From positions 1 to 24,613 of the forward strand of contig DKCV01000001.1 of assembly GCA_002449265.1 (NCBI GenBank): a DNA stretch of 24,613 bases, in the 5' to 3' direction. Below the pieces are notes generated by a model. The model ran no database searches and had not been told where the DNA came from. It saw only the letters and a list, made by a program, of their open reading frames with translations. Positions 24,340-24,613 of the stretch are shown here, one piece after another. The number at the start of each line of letters is the position of its first letter. Within the stretch, counting starts at the first letter, position 1. Position numbers and translations under genes: made by a program. Source of the DNA: Caryophanales bacterium UBA6865 (GTDB taxonomy: Bacteria > Bacillota_I > Bacilli_A > RFN20 > CAG-826).

Positions 24340-24613
24340 TCTCAAGTCTCTTTTTAACAAAATTATTATGCATCAAAAAATAGAAGAAGTATCCATGCGC
24401 TATCTAAACAATTCCCAAAAGAACCACTGCTAAATCTTTAGGAACATAACCAAAAAATGGAATTTTAATAAGATTAGTCCACCAAACCCTACTTTGATTT
24501 TTCGTGAATTGATTAAGCATGCAATAAAGAGGTGATTTCGCCTGAAGGATAAATAAAATCATAAAGAAATAGTTAGGTTGGGCCATTTCTTAATAAAAAT
24601 CCGCGTCTTCAAG
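24340..24613. other. Window end, no supported gene
   Basis: AT-rich sequence upstream of the lipoprotein. A 60-codon minus-strand ORF (24404-24586) has no ribosome binding site. CATAAT preceded by TG on the minus strand (near 24366-24371) could be a -10 box for the lipoprotein. Confidence 0.35.

Noticed and set aside
24404..24586. 60-aa minus-strand ORF at the window end
   Set aside because: No ribosome site, and no known motif; partly overlaps the presumed promoter region of the lipoprotein.
1..24613. tRNA, rRNA, CRISPR arrays, insertion sequences or phage genes
   Set aside because: Looked for T-arm motifs, regular spaced repeats and transposase-like ORFs; none found.
1..24613. Mycoplasma-type genetic code (TGA read as Trp)
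   Set aside because: Long genes are intact with TGG for Trp and TGA as stop.

Overview
The window reads as a chromosomal segment of an AT-rich, low-GC Gram-positive bacterium (Bacillota; an uncultured gut-type Bacilli/Erysipelotrichia-like lineage is my guess, not something proven here). The grounds are strong AGGAGG-type ribosome binding sites, lipobox lipoproteins, no outer-membrane genes, an AgrC/LytTR-type two-component system, and the Firmicutes-style str operon order rpsL-rpsG-fusA-tuf. TGA works as a stop and Trp is TGG, so this is the standard bacterial code rather than the Mycoplasma code. Almost every gene lies on the minus strand.

Layout from left to right. (1) 52-540: a small four-helix membrane protein on the plus strand with a good promoter. 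(2) 831-1682: a two-gene toxin-antitoxin operon pairing a RelB/DinJ-like antitoxin with a VapC-like PIN-domain toxin; a 12-bp palindrome lies in the promoter spacer. (3) 1951-8222: a glycan-related operon with a 926-aa lipoprotein of three Ig-like plus beta-sandwich units, followed by a membrane-anchored GH3 glycosidase whose domains are in reversed order (C-domain, Fn3-like, N-domain). A LytTR-type direct repeat sits upstream. (4) 8224-10223: LytTR response regulator and AgrC/ComD-like histidine kinase, with no agrB or agrD beside them. (5) 10411-10642: a compact locus that looks like a type I toxin-antitoxin system. It has a 29-aa hydrophobic peptide with a perfect Shine-Dalgarno, a converging antisense promoter and terminator, and inverted repeats able to pair the two ends of the toxin mRNA and bury its ribosome binding site. 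(6) 10836-12710: a YccF-domain protein and an MFS-type transporter. (7) 12826-18326: a second glycan operon with a 35-aa leader ORF, a 606-aa lipoprotein, a small membrane protein and a second reversed-domain GH3 enzyme. (8) 18571-23078: the str operon. (9) 23203-23374: a structured non-coding stretch of unknown role. (10) 23458-24339: a further lipoprotein with its terminator.

How it may work together (inference): two surface glycosidase clusters act outside the membrane on beta-linked sugars, with the lipoproteins holding glycan or acting as scaffolds. The two-component system next to the first cluster is the natural candidate to control it. The best candidate for something undescribed is the small RNA-regulated peptide locus at 10411-10642, with the 35-aa coupled leader ORF and the structured stretch near 23.3 kb as secondary candidates.
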